Part shown: in pieces, positions 1 through 12,200 of the stretch
Layout: the number at the start of each line of letters is the position of its first letter
How positions within the stretch are numbered: position 1 is the stretch's first letter
Assembly: GCA_947095585.1 (NCBI GenBank)
Contig: OX352763.1
Span: 112,385,908-112,449,907, forward strand
DNA length: 64,000 bases
Reading direction: 5' to 3'
Source of the DNA: Nephrocerus scutellatus
Taxonomy: Eukaryota > Arthropoda > Insecta > Diptera > Pipunculidae
The notes under the pieces: model-generated
Seen by the model: only the letters and a program-made list of their open reading frames with translations
What the model was told of the DNA's origin: nothing
Databases searched by the model: none
Program-made: the position numbers and the translations under genes

Positions 1-215
1 GTGAATTCCCAATGGGCGGAGGACCAGACGGTGGTCCTATGGGACAAATGGGTCCCAATACAATGGGACCTGTACTTAATGGTGACGGTTTGGATGGAAT
101 GAAAAATTCGCCTGCTAATGGAGGCCCCGGGACGCCGAGAGAAGACTCATCTAGTGGTATGGGCGATTTTAATTTAAGTGGAATCGGTGGTCCCGGGGAA
201 AACTTATGGAAATGA
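1..215 (+). CDS. Ssdp: Ssdp C-terminal coding segment (partial, 5' end outside window)
   Basis: The frame is open from the window edge (codons from base 3) to a TGA at 213-215. It encodes a Gly/Pro/Met-rich tail with MGPNTMGPVLNGDGLDGMK followed by NSPANGGPGTPRED. The NSP...GTPRED block is the conserved C-terminal signature of the SSBP2/3/4-Ssdp family. These nuclear proteins bind single-stranded DNA and stabilise the LDB/Chip-LIM transcription complex (family knowledge). The N-terminal LUFS/LisH domain must lie upstream of the window. The first Met seen, at base 12, is internal and not the start. The stop follows GPGENLWK. I cannot tell whether this short tail is the normal end or whether splicing in other isoforms skips it. 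No other fly protein I know has this composition plus the GTPRED block, so identity is fairly secure; the exact C-terminus is less so. Confidence 0.78.
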   Translation, partial: EFPMGGGPDGGPMGQMGPNTMGPVLNGDGLDGMKNSPANGGPGTPREDSSSGMGDFNLSGIGGPGENLWK

Positions 216-1735
216 TTTTTTTTATTACTATAAAAATATTAATTTAGGTAAAAGAAAAAAAGAAAACCGTTTTGTTGCAAGAAGAAATATCAAATAATGA
301 ATGCAGAAAAAAATTGAAAAATTCTTTAAAGATAATGTTTTTCATACCAAACTAGACAACAGCAACAATATAGCGAATGGATGATATGCACACGCTTGAA
401 AAAAAAACATAATTCCCCCAACAAAATATGTAACTGTTTTTGTATGTTTGCGCTTATATTTTCTGACTTAGTTCAATTATACACAATAGAAAACATCAAA
501 TTACAAAAACGATTAGTGAAACAAATCGAAAAGAAGAACAGGTAATGTTCTTGATCCACCACCTCTACTACCGCTGACACAACAAGAAATGTTACTGTTA
601 CTCCTCTATCGTTGCAAAATTTTCAAATAAACAACAAAAAAAGATTAAATTATTCAAAAAAATTTCCAATTTTAGTTTTATAAATATACAGAAACAACAA
701 GTAAACAACGTAGAATTAAATTAAGTATTAATATAAATCGAAACTAAATATATACCTATTTGGCCAAGGATTGGCTTTTGATTGTAAATGAATATGCAAA
801 TAAAATAAATAAAAGAAAATCCTTTATACAAAATTTCTCTGTTAATCAATTATCAATTATGTATTTCTTTGGTAAAAGGGTTTCATTAGTGAGGCGGATA
901 TCAATAGCAACATTGCTTCTGAAGCGTATCAAAATTTTCTGGCACTCAATTTAGGAAACATGGCGATGTGCGTGCTGCTGCTTCAAAGAGTTATTTACAA
1001 ACTCAAAAGTTGAAATGATCTAATTTTAATGGAATTTAGGATAGACAGCTTAACACTTAGTGTTTTTCATACATTCAAATAAGAATTTTAGGATTGGCCA
1101 TTAATTTTTTGTCGCAAGTCCAGCGGACATGACACCCCCAATCAACAACAATCAAGCTGCCAATAAGTTTTTGAGCGTATTTTCAATTTTGTGAATTTAT
1201 AAAGAATATTTGCTGGCCAAACAAAAAACATCATTTCATTCTTTTTTCATACTCAATAACTCAATATTCTTCATAATAATTTACTTTTCCCTAAAAGATT
1301 CAACCATTTTCCATTTCCTTTTGCTGTTTTAAGTGAAGGTGGTAGTTTGACATCAACAATTTGACAATAAAAGTGTATCTACACCATGATTTTTTTTAGT
1401 TCATTTTGTTATTAAAATGTTCAGAGCTGAACAGAACATGCGCAAAATTATTGAAATAAAAAAGAAATATACGTCGGAATGGTTTCATTTTTATATTTCC
1501 GCTTTTGAATTGATAGAAAATATGTGTTCGAGAAATTAATTTTTAGTTTCTCAGTTAATTTGTCAAATGTCATTATGTCACTCTACGGCATTAGTGGTTA
1601 TTAGATAAATTTTAATAAAAAAAATTTTGCCAAATAAAAAATCTACTATGTATATTTGTTAAGAAATGTATGGGGCTGTTTGGTGTAATATTTTTTAGTA
1701 CAATAATTGTTTTGTCTAAGAATGAATTATAACAC
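216..1735 (+). other. Ssdp 3' UTR and 3' flank
   Basis: AT-rich, with no sustained coding frame. Several AATAAA hexamers occur, clustered at 799-815, which would suit polyadenylation of Ssdp. The 64-codon ORF at 760-954 is low-complexity and not credible as a gene. No repeats were recognised before the foldback element at 1736. Confidence 0.5.
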
Positions 1736-2116
1736 TTGATTTACATATGTGGCGTGCGAGAAAAAATGAGCAGGACGGCTGTTAAATAGCAATTGTGGCT
1801 AGCCAGACGAGAGAAGTAGTATATTTTTCTATGTTACCATAATGCTATAGATATCATTTCCCATGTTACCATAAAATAACTATATTATTCGTGTACTGTC
1901 AATCAATTCAATTTAACTAACTCACTTTGTCTCGCACGTTTCAAATGTAAATTTTGCATTAGCTATAGTTAGCCAGAAGAGATTGACACTACACGAATGT
2001 TTTAGTTATTTTATAGTAACATGGGAAATGTTATCCATAGTATAATGAAAAATATACTATTTCAATTTAACAGCCGTCCTGCTCATTTTTTCTCGCACGC
2101 CACAAATGTAAATCAA
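1736..2116. mobile_element. Foldback MITE, 381 bp
   Basis: The left end (1736-1790) is the reverse complement of the right end (2060-2116) with only scattered mismatches. Both carry the GGCGTGCGAG block and the AGCAGGACGGCTGTTAAA block. The complementarity continues inward through TATTTTATAGTAACATGGGA (around 1999-2018) against its mate near 1862-1885, so almost the whole element can fold on itself. There is no coding capacity. The class (hAT, Tc1 or foldback) cannot be decided because no clear target-site duplication was seen. Confidence 0.75.
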
Positions 2117-2422
2117 CCGTAATGATCATTAGCCAGCATGAGCACGAATAGGCAAATTTGCGAAAACACAAAAAGTGCATTGTTAAGGTTATAACAGAGT
2201 TCAGCAGCTCGGATTGGTTAAGTTTTCATTGACTTTCACTCTTTACAAATGTAAATCTGAAATTTGTCTTTTGGATACGAAAAACAGAGACAAATGCTAA
2301 TGCAGGCAAAATTTCGTTATAACTATTTGTTGTAATTTAGCAAACATGAGTAGGCATTTCGTAGTCATTTGACACTAGTCCATGCACGCGAAAGTCAATT
2401 ATAATTGTTCCTTTAGTTTTCT

Positions 2423-2696
2423 GTAAGAGCGTGGCTACACAGGCGTGGGAATGAAAGTCATTCCAATGAACGTTGTGGCTACACATAACGAAGAATTTGT
2501 GAGTGTTTGTGTGTATGTGCGTCACTTTGTTGTTTTGCCGTATAGAACATTCATGCTTGCGCCAAAAGTCTTTTTTGTAGTTGCTTTTCGGTGGATTCTC
2601 GGTGTAATCAAGCTTTCTCTTTCCAACTCACTCAAAACCTACCTGTTTTGCTGGGCATGACTTTCAATCCCATGATCGTATAGCCACGCTCTAAGA
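2423..2696. mobile_element. MITE with imperfect ~40 bp terminal inverted repeats
   Basis: The left terminus has AGAGCGTGGCTACAC then GGGAATGAAAGTCA. The right terminus has TGACTTTCAATCCC then TAGCCACGCTCT, which is its inverse. An internal copy of GTGGCTACACATAACG lies at 2474-2489. There is no transposase. The ORF at 2445-2660 is a by-product of the element. Confidence 0.65.
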
Positions 2697-2785
2697 GAAT
2701 TTCTACTGCTACTAAACATTTCCTTTGAATGAAGAATATACAGAACATTTATTGCTGCTGCATATCCTGTAATTCAATTAATAGC

Positions 2786-3071
2786 CGCGTTCGATTGGAC
2801 TAAATTAATTAAATTAGTAGCTGTATTTAAAGTAACTTTATTGAAGAGACTGTTCGATTGACAGTCTCTGCGCTACAGTTAAAAATTGGGAGAAATTTGG
2901 CAACTGCAGTAAGTGAATAGGCGTTCTGCTCGTGTAGTTACTTCAGACAAGCAACATTGACATTTATTTGTAAAGAATATCAATCGAACAGTCTCTTCAC
3001 TCCTATATTTCAATTTAAGTGAATTGTCGCTCAATTAACTGAAATGAAGTGCTGTACTATTCCGTCCAGTG
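2786..3071. mobile_element. MITE family E, copy 1
   Basis: Begins GCGTTCGATTGGAC. It shares with 3422-3702, along its length, the blocks TTAAAAATTGGG, GTAAGTGAA, CTCGTGTAGTTACTT, AACATTGACATTTAT and AATCGAACAGTCTCTTCACT. A reverse-orientation relative lies at 34048-34327. The 3' end is degraded. Confidence 0.65.
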
Positions 3072-3421
3072 GTTAATGTAGTGTTTGAAAAATTAGCCCA
3101 TTATTATCTCGTTTCCATGTAAGGATATATATGGCTGAACCAGGTTAGTGCTAATGAAACAGGGTTTAGTTGAGTTTTCGTTTAACTCGATTGAACATAA
3201 CAAAAATACCTCGGTTGAGTAGAGTTAAAATTTAAAGTTATGATTTTTATTATTATGTAAGTATTTGCCAGATTTTGTATTATGTTGTCAAAATATTAAC
3301 TCAGGTTTAACCAGATTTCATGAAAACGCGTAACGACATTTTGCATGTGACGAAATTAAATTTCAATTCAGCCAAACTAAACATAGTTCTTTGGAAACGT
3401 AGTATATAAATGACAAATAAG

Positions 3422-3702
3422 CCGCGTAAAAGTGAATGGACTGAATTAGCAGAATTAATAGCTGCATCTGAAGTAACAGTTAGACAACTCTTCGCTTCAG
3501 TTAAAAATTGGGCGTAATTGGGCAACAAAAGTAAGTGAAAAGGATTTCTCCTCGTGTAGTTACTTTAGATGACTAACATTGACATTTATCTGAAATGAAG
3601 AACACCAATCGAACAGTCTCTTCACTTCAGTAGCTCAAATTATGTGTAGAGACGCTCAATTAACTAGTTCTTCTTTGTACTCTACTGTCTAATCGAACGT
3701 GA
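3422..3702. mobile_element. MITE family E, copy 2
   Basis: Second, diverged copy of the 2786-3071 element, in the same orientation and about 350 bp downstream. It ends in AATCGAACGTGAC, the inverse of the family's GTTCGATT start. It is non-coding. Confidence 0.65.
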
Positions 3703-4150
3703 CTATATTGTTACCATGGTGTTATGCAGCCGTTGCAAGTAGCGCAAAACCAATGCTGAGAAGGCTTTTTATAATTTTTAGTATTAAAACTGGATAATAC
3801 AGATTGCACACCAAACGAGTTTTCTATAAAACTTTGCACTAATGTGATTTAAGAAGCAAATAACTGGCTATCGCTCAATTGCTCACTTGTTAAAAAATTG
3901 ATTTTTTGACATACCAACTGATTTGACGTTCAGAATATGTAAATGCAATGGCTAAAAACGAGCTGGGAGCTCGGCAATATAATTAAAAGAAGGAATGTCA
4001 AAAAAGAGGAAACAGGACATCAATTAAGAATCGTTCTCATAAATTTAACATTCCCGTAGTCAATTTTGTTTATCGTTGTCATGTAATAAATGCGTAGTCA
4101 ATAAACGTCAAGTTATTTTATATAACCTTCCTTTAATTTTCATATTAAAT
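3703..4150. other. Non-coding spacer
   Basis: AT-rich, with no convincing frame, tRNA or repeat recognised. The region 3100-3420, between the two family E copies, shares a GTTTCCATG...GTTGAGTTTTCGTT pattern with 32960-33060 and 34690-34760, which suggests another old repeat. Confidence 0.4.
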
Positions 4151-4159
4151 TCAATTGAG

Positions 4160-5350
4160 TTCATTCTGAACGTTTTAAAGGTAAACGTAATCTTTATCCC
4201 TAAACCAGGCAATAGGCCTAGACTTATTGATTTTCATATCAGAGTCTAGACCTCTACACTCAAGTCAGTACCCATCACTATCTAGTTAAACAGATAGAAG
4301 GAACTTCTCGTTCCAAAGAAATAGCTCTGTGTTCTCTCCTTGACATTGAGAGTACTCTCGATAACACTGGCTACGACTCAAAGAGGAATCCAATGGATAA
4401 GTTATCACTTCCTCCACAGGGGGTATCCACTAAGGGCTGTCTGCAAGGAGGTGTCCTTTCTCCCCTTCTGTGGCTACTCCTCATAGACAACCTTCTTGCC
4501 GATCTACATAGATCAGGCTACATCGTCGCTATGCTGACGATTTGGTGATTTTAATAAGCAAGCACAGCAAGACCATAACAAATATCATGCAAGGTGCCAT
4601 ACTTCACGTCTGGTGCAGTAGAGGGGCTATCCATTAATCCTTTCAAAACCGTTCTAGTGCCTTTCACGAAACGCATACTGTCCCAGTTGGGACCTATCAT
4701 CATCAAAGGCACCACCACGTTAGATTATTCCAGTAAGGTTAAATATCTCGGCGTCATCCTAGATAAACGGCTAAACTGGAATTCTCATACCAAGTCCGCA
4801 ATCGAACGTGCCACCAGGGCCTTGTGGGCCGCCACTACGACAGAACTTTGGGTCTAAATCGTAAAATGATACATTGGATGTACACAATGATGGTAAGACC
4901 GATTAGGTTCTTAAACGGACAACGGCAATCAAGCTTCAGAAGCTACAAAGAATTGCCTATCTATGTATAACGTATGCCACGCACCTGCCCTACGGCTGCA
5001 TTAAAAGCTGTTCTAGGGCTTTCACTACTGCCAATCTTCATCAGCAAGACGGCCGCTAGATGAGTTATTAATCTGAATCTAGAATACGGGTTCAAACCAG
5101 GTGATTATAAGCGACACCTGAAAATTCTTGACTCAATTCCCGAAAGAGACATGCTTTGCACTATCCCGGCAGGTTATTTGAGGTAACAATATTGTTCCAG
5201 CACTGGACGCTAAATGGCTGGATCGGAATCTGCGTTCTTAGGACCGGAACCTTACTGTGGTGTCAACTGAGCTGCCAGCGATGATTAATAAGTGGGAAAG
5301 TAAACTTTGTCTAGCTCAATGGGATAATATCCCAGGCAAAGACAATCCAA
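4160..5350 (+). pseudogene. Decayed I/R1-group LINE: reverse transcriptase 3' half and RNase H remnant
   Basis: Translation in shifting frames gives reverse-transcriptase pieces: FIPKPGNRPRLIDF near 4192, a PQGGVLSPLLW-like block near 4420-4470, and an ADDLVI-like block near 4530. The open segment 4594-4857 has VKYLGVILDKRLNWNSH, the usual RT/thumb boundary of LINEs with RNase H. After about 4960 comes the post-RT LPYGCIK region, then GSESAFLGPEPYCGVN (5220-5270) from the end of RNase H. Stops and frameshifts are frequent, so it is dead. The segment around 4966-5290 is clearly related to 52277-52960, so both belong to one family. The clade is inferred from RT plus RNase H order. Confidence 0.7.
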
Positions 5351-6244
5351 ACGATTAATCAGGCTCTTTTCCTATAAGATCTTGATATTGACAAGGTTGG
5401 CATTAGAAAGCTGTTAAATGTACCGCCTAATATTGCGCTTTGTATAAATTGCGAAAAACTAAAAGTTGCATTCCTTTCATCATCTATTCACAATGACTTC
5501 GTAGGACTAGGAAGTCTGACAGCGGTTAACAACCCTTTAGCACATATGTACGTATTCTAAGCTTAGAAAGTTTGTAGTCATGGTTTTATAAAATATGGAT
5601 AACATTGATCAAAAACTAGTATTGGTTTCATTATGATCACACTGAGTGTAACATAGGGTGAACGAAACCGTCGACTTCTTGAAATCACAATTTGGAGAAA
5701 CGTTGATGCAAGAAATATACCTGTCCGTCTAACAGTCTGCTTATTCATTACACCGGGTTTTATATAAAAACATTAATCAGATCTTAGTTATTTGTTAAAT
5801 ATTTGTTACTAGCAAAAATTTAAATAAAACTGGTATATATTTATCCATAGTACAATAAATGCTTATAAAAATACATCCGAATTTCGTCGATAAAAAAATA
5901 TCTAAGTCATAGAAAAATGCATTTGTTTGATCGAAATATTCTTTCGAATATTGGCAAAAATATAGATTTTTATGACAATAACTTATCTTAAATAATTAAT
6001 GTATTTGTTGTGCAATTAAAATTGGAACACTCACTCACTCGATAATTAAATTGTACGTTACGTCGTCTTTTGTCATATCAGACTAATAAATTAAAATAAT
6101 AATAAATGTGCTTACACGATAAAACTTTCCAAAATAAATTAAGTTAAACAAAAGAACGGTTAAGGTCTTTTTTAAGTAAACCTCTAAGGGCACTTTGGTT
6201 GCTATGTTCAACATATATAAGTAACGGACAGCCACCCCTTTAGC
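5351..6244. other. rho-4 3' flank, non-coding
   Basis: AT-rich spacer between the LINE remnant and the rho-4 stop codon. I see no canonical AATAAA on the minus strand close to the stop, so the polyadenylation site of rho-4 is undetermined. The first ~200 bases still carry LINE tail debris. Confidence 0.4.
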
Positions 6245-9200
6245 TTAAGCATATTCCTGTTTGGCGAAATACTCTCGAGTCAATATATGAATAAGAATGC
6301 CGGCAGACATAAGTGCAAAATAAAAAATCACAGCAATCCACCATAGAATACGTTCCCATCGACGAACTTTTAGATTTCGTAAAACCCCTATGCCAACCAA
6401 TAGTCCGGCTACAGCACCAGATAAATGCGCCATATAACCAATCTGGTCATGCTGATCGCTTAGGTGACGATAAATTGATGTTCCCAAATCGGTAAAACAA
6501 AATATTAAAAATACAAATAGCTGCACGATGGCGTATTCCATTTCAGACCAATTCTAAATGAAAATAACTACAATTAATGAATGTTACAATTTACATAGAA
6601 AAGTAAACTCACCATAATTATTGTTGCTATGTGAGCTGTAATTAGGGCGTAAACGCCTCCTGACGCTCCGGCAAGAAATATTCTTGGACTAGTTAGTGAA
6701 GTTCCCATTGAACCGGCAGCAACTCCAGCCAAATAAACGAGTGCAACTCGCCACCAGTGATGGACTAATTCCAATGCAACGCCCAAAAATATTTGAATTA
6801 TTAAATTCATAAACAAATGCATGAGACCGACATGAACAAACATATAGCTGACGAAACGCCATCCTTCATATCGTTTGTACGGATTGTAGATGAATAATGT
6901 CGCTGCTGGACCTGACGTACTTTCGCCGACTTTCTTATTATTATTTGGATCATCTCTACGATGAAAATATCATTATTACAAATACAATCGCATAGAGGAT
7001 CGATCACAATAAAAAAACTCACTGGAAATGTATTACGTCGATGAGAAACATGATAATCTCGGCAACTGAAAATATAATCATTGTCAATGGAGGTGGACAG
7101 AATGTCATTTGTCGTTCGTATGCCCCATCTGGAAATATGTTGAAAAGAAGAAAAATGTGTCAAAATCAATTAGGAAATAACTATTTATATTCTGATTCAA
7201 CATACCAATTTGATCGCCATCCACACGATGTGGTTGGGGAATAACCATCCGACAATAGCCCATCACAAGATTTTTAACCAACCAGCGATTTTGTTGCGAC
7301 ATATGAAAGAACTCTTCAAACTCCAATTGTCTATCGCCATTGTGATCGGATGATTGAAGAATTTGATCGGCAATATAGTATGGAATATCACGACAGACTC
7401 CAGCACTAATGAGACCTTTGAGTTCGCGTATATTGATGTAGCCATCGTTGTCAGCGTCGTGCTAAAAAAGTGAAAGAAAAAAAAATTATAAAAAAACCCA
7501 TACAAATTTCTCCAATTGGGGACACACATTGTGCAAAGTATGAATAAAATCGGGCTTTAGGAAGTGGGTTAAAAATTGATCGGCCAGCTAGCCCCTGATA
7601 CACGACGCGACGCGAAGATAATATAGAGAATTTACAACAATAGTCGGGAGTTAAAAGAAATGAAAACAGGGCGAAAAAATCCTTTTAATAACATACATAT
7701 TTTACAAGGGCAGTTTGATAAGTCAGTGAGCTTTGAATTTCCCGCGGAGTTACTTTAAAAGCAACACTGCTCCCTTCAACTGCCATCTATTAATAGGTTA
7801 GGTTAGGTTAGGTTGGTGTGGCTGTCGGCAGGACTGTGTTGCCACATGGATCGAGAGGATTTCTCGCCCTACTCATTGAACCAGTTGGAGCTTCGAAGCA
7901 AGCGTAGAAGACTTTTGATGTCAGTGCTTGACAAATCGTTAAGGTAATTGTAAAAGAGGGCTTCCAAATGGAGCTTAGGCTTTATTGAAAGAGCTGTGTA
8001 TTTGCAGGGAAGGGGAAGAATGGTCTCTTCCTCGTCCATGCTGCTTCTGCAGAAGTCATTGGAAAATAAACAAAGCCGTGAGGCATGCTTTCCTATAAGA
8101 CCCAGTGCCCAGTAATTACACCTATCGTAGCGCTTATGTGCACTCTGTTTAGTGCACAACACTTGGAGCGTTTCGGATCCAGCTTCTATTCCAGCTTCCA
8201 GTTATGACATTTGTTGGTTTTATCAGTAGCATCCTGCTTAAAAATGAGTTTGCATGTAGCCATCGGTATGCCTAGGGCACCATTTTTAGGTAGAAGGGGC
8301 AGCGTAGTACCATTTTTTGGCGAGTTCATCGTCCCTGCAGTTCCCCAGAATGTCCCTATGCCCCGGCACCCAATACGGATATCCGTACTGCATATGACGT
8401 TTCTCTTCAGCCAAGACAGGACTTCTTTAATCACCCTTCTGATTGAAAAACACTGCAGTGATTACGAAGACGGAAAAAGGGAGACTTATATTTAGTCTGT
8501 TTGAGAAAAAACATCCGCCTACCCCATCATCAGTTTTTGACGATTCAGTATAAAAGCTGGTTGATTCATCTTTCGAGATAGTACCTTCTGATCTGAAAGG
8601 GATAGTGACCTAGAAGTTGTTGTTGAAATGTAGTTGCGGAATGGTGTAGTCTATGCCTCCTGGTGGAGCCCTGAATGAATTCAGAATAGAGGAATAGTCT
8701 ATTAATAGACAATTGTCAAATTTTGGGAAAGCTGCGTCATTTAGTTTGTATTTGACGGCCATTGAATGCACACAACCTCGTGAATTTTAACAAAAATAGA
8801 AAAAAAGGGAATTTCGTGTGCTGACTAAGCAAAGTCCTAAACCAAGGAAATTCTTGATAAATACTTTGGGGACTCTGCACCCTCAATTTCAATGGTTAAG
8901 AAGTGGTTTACTGAGTTTGGTTCTGGCACAAGTAACGCCGAACGTTCATGTCGCCTAAAAGAGATTGTCACATAAAATCGATGGAATAATATTGGGCGAT
9001 CGAAGAATAAAAGTGCGTGAGGTGGCTGAGGCTGCAGGCATCTCAAATGAGCATGTACATCGTATTTTACATGAATATTTGGACATGAAAAAGCTATTCG
9101 CCCGATTGGTAGCTCTCACTATGCTCTTTCACTTTCCCATTAGGGTTTCTTGGTTGAGTCCTTATGTCGTCATGTGACATGCGAAGGCAACCAGTGATGA

Positions 9201-12200
9201 TGCGTAGAGCAGCATTCTGACAGGATTGTAGCTTCAGCAATTGTGTGTGGCAGAGACGAGGAGTCCAGATAAGTGCCGCATAGTTAAGGACAGATCATCG
9301 CTTCATATGTGGTACGAAAAGTTTTTTTGTCGTTACCCCATGTACTTCCCGTCAAGGATTTTAGGACTTTATTTCTGGACATGACTCGTTTATTGATGTT
9401 TTTTGAATGAGTGGAAAATGTCAACAGATTGTCGAATGTGTGAGCATGTGTGTGTATCAAGATGTCGAGCTGTAGGTTGACTTCTTTGGTCCATGTGGTG
9501 AAAAGTGTAGCGGACGATTTTTCTGGTGACAGAATTAGATTTCGACTGGTAAAGAGGTGGGGATGTCCTTTCCCGATGCAAAAATGGTGCAGTCGTTGGC
9601 GTACTATATCAATTTGACTCCGGGAGGTGGTGCGGAGTAGTGGTTGAAAAGGGTCGGTCAGAGGACCCATCCTTGGGGTACACCTTGCTTAACTTTCCTG
9701 TATAGCAATTTGTTTTTCGGGAATTTGACGTAGGACTTCCTCCCATTAAGGTAATGGCAAGCCATCGTTTCGTGGTGTTGGAGAGCTGTGGATCTAGGAT
9801 GTCTTGTAGTAAGAAGCCTTGGTCAACGGTGTCGTATGTCTTAGATTCCGATGACTTTCAAGCATTAAATATCGGTCATCCCTTGCTGAAGTTGCGACCT
9901 GAGCCTTGACGCCGGGTGTAGGTGTTGGTTTCCCTGTATCTTTTAATGGCCCTTCTTTAAGTCGTCTCTGGTTTTCTCATCATTATAGCGACTTACCGTA
10001 CACCATAGCCAGCGCCTTGGCGACTTCTTTTGCCGTTATTTGGATTTTTTTTTTACAAAAATTACTTGACCCCTTTTGGATGTATTTTCGACCGTTTTGA
10101 GGTCCCCTATTAACCACCTTCCTTACATGACCTAGAGAGCTTTGTGAGTGTCTAAGTACATAATAGCATTTTTTTTATATTCTGAGTATGACGCGTCTCG
10201 CGTGTGATGGGTTGAAAAAAATTGTTTTCGACTTCTTTGAGGTCCTTTTTTACCACCTTCCACACGATCTAGAGAGTTGAAATTTTGTGAGTATCTAAGT
10301 CCGAAATAGCATTTTTTATATTATACGTATGACGCGTGTCTCGTTTCACGTGTGGCACGTGTGATGGTTTGAAATCACACCATTTTCTCGTTGTTGAGGT
10401 CGTTTTTAACCACCTTTCGCATGACTTAGAGGGCTACAATTTTGTGAGCGGTTCAATGTCAGGGGCACATTTAATATTCCGCTTTTGAAGAGTGTCGCGT
10501 GTGGCGCGTGTGAAGCGTGGAAAAAATAAAATTCTTTGAAATAGCTCCGACATCAAAACCAGATATTTTGGCGGTTATTACCAAATAATAAACGACTGTT
10601 TGGCGTGTTTCGATGTGTATATAAAAGGTTGCACCCGAAAAATTAAGTATTGTTACATTTACTTGTTTTTTGTTACTCGGTGTATATTTCAAACATCTTT
10701 GAAGAAAATTTTTGAAATACTTTCTTAATGCTAGACTTATTTACTATATATGTACATTTGTGCAACTACAATTAGATAGCAGTATCAGTTTCCATCTATT
10801 CTTTGTGGTTTTGCCTTTATTAATTGTAAACTCATACACAATTACAAACGATTAGTTAACCGCAACACCTGATGTCAACGCCCGATCATGCTTTCGTGAT
10901 ATGCGTTCATTGGCTTGCATGTAACAAATTGACACTATACACTGACGGATTCAAAATAAATACTGACGAAGAAGTGTACAAACGGCTGGTTCCATGTAGC
11001 ATGCTTTTGAAACAGAAAGGCATCTGGTTGCATCCAGCAGAGTGATATACACACATGGATTCAAGAAAAATACTGGCGAATAAGGGTAAAGACTAGTAGT
11101 ACAATGCAGCATAATTTGCATAGGGTAACTTGCTGTCATTAATACAGGTATGAGAAGAAAATAACTTCTTTGAACAATGGACAAAATGTGGTTACCCATT
11201 GGGGTATTGACTGCAAAATGCACCGTAGTAATAAAACTTTTATTAAAACGGACATCGATTCCGATTAGGTTTTCTTGTGGAGATGATTTGTGAACTTGTG
11301 AAAAGCTATTTGAAATGTTAAATGTAAGTGAGGATGAGTACGGTATTAAAAATAAATTTGTTTTGTGATTTTGAGTCACAGTATTGGTCACATTATTGTG
11401 TTACATTTTTAAATTATGCGAACTAAGTCATTTCACTACCGATTTGTATAAAATTCGGTATGGTTTTTCGGGGTCCTCTGAGGGGTCTTTTGAGGGTCTT
11501 TTGGGGGTCTTTTGATGACTTTTTTGAGAGTATTTTGTGGATCTTTTGGAGATCCTTTGAGGGTCTTTTGGGTTCATTTTGCGGGTCCTTTGAGGGTCTT
11601 GTTGGGGGATTTTTGAGGGTCTTTTTGAGGCCTTTATGGGGTCCTTTGAGCGTCTTGTGGGTGTCTTTGGGGTTTGTTTTGGGGGCCTTTTGAGGGACTT
11701 TTGGGGAGTCATTTGAGGGACAAAAAAATAATTACAAAAAACCATCGAGTTATGGTCGCGAGTTCATACAAAAATCCTATGGATTTTTGCAAATTTTACA
11801 ATTTTCCGGCAACTTTTCTATGTTTTTTCTTCACATAAACCTTATTCGGACTATCGCGAAGATTATAAAATAAATATATATACTTTACGACCTATTCTCA
11901 TACCTACTAAATATACATAAAAAAATTCATAAAAATCGGTCGAGCCGTTTCGAGGGAGTGCGACTACACACACCGTGACACGAGATTTTTGTATATTAGA
12001 GATTAGCGTTGTGTTTGATAATTTCAATGCTGAATCGCGCTTCTTTTTCATTGATGGCCATTGAGCCTCATACAAAACATACTTTTACAACACACTGATG
12101 TACTATATAAGAGCAAAAGGACAAAAAGTTGAAACTTTCGCTACCACAGGAATTGCAGCTGATTTGTTGGCAGGTGGTCGGACAGCACATAGTGAATTCA

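Noticed and set aside
7795..7815. Short TTAGG-like run resembling insect telomere repeat
   Set aside because: Only about four units, located at the 3' end of a LINE remnant; flies generally lack TTAGG telomeres. A LINE tail is the simpler reading.
10951..11391. 146-codon minus-strand ORF inside rho-4 intron 1
   Set aside because: No recognisable domain, not flanked by usable splice sites in phase with rho-4, and overlaps a loose local repeat.
11428..11745. 105-codon minus-strand ORF rich in Lys/Pro/Ser/Thr
   Set aside because: It is the read-through of minisatellite array 1; opposite-strand and other-frame ORFs also stay open, as expected for a stop-poor repeat.
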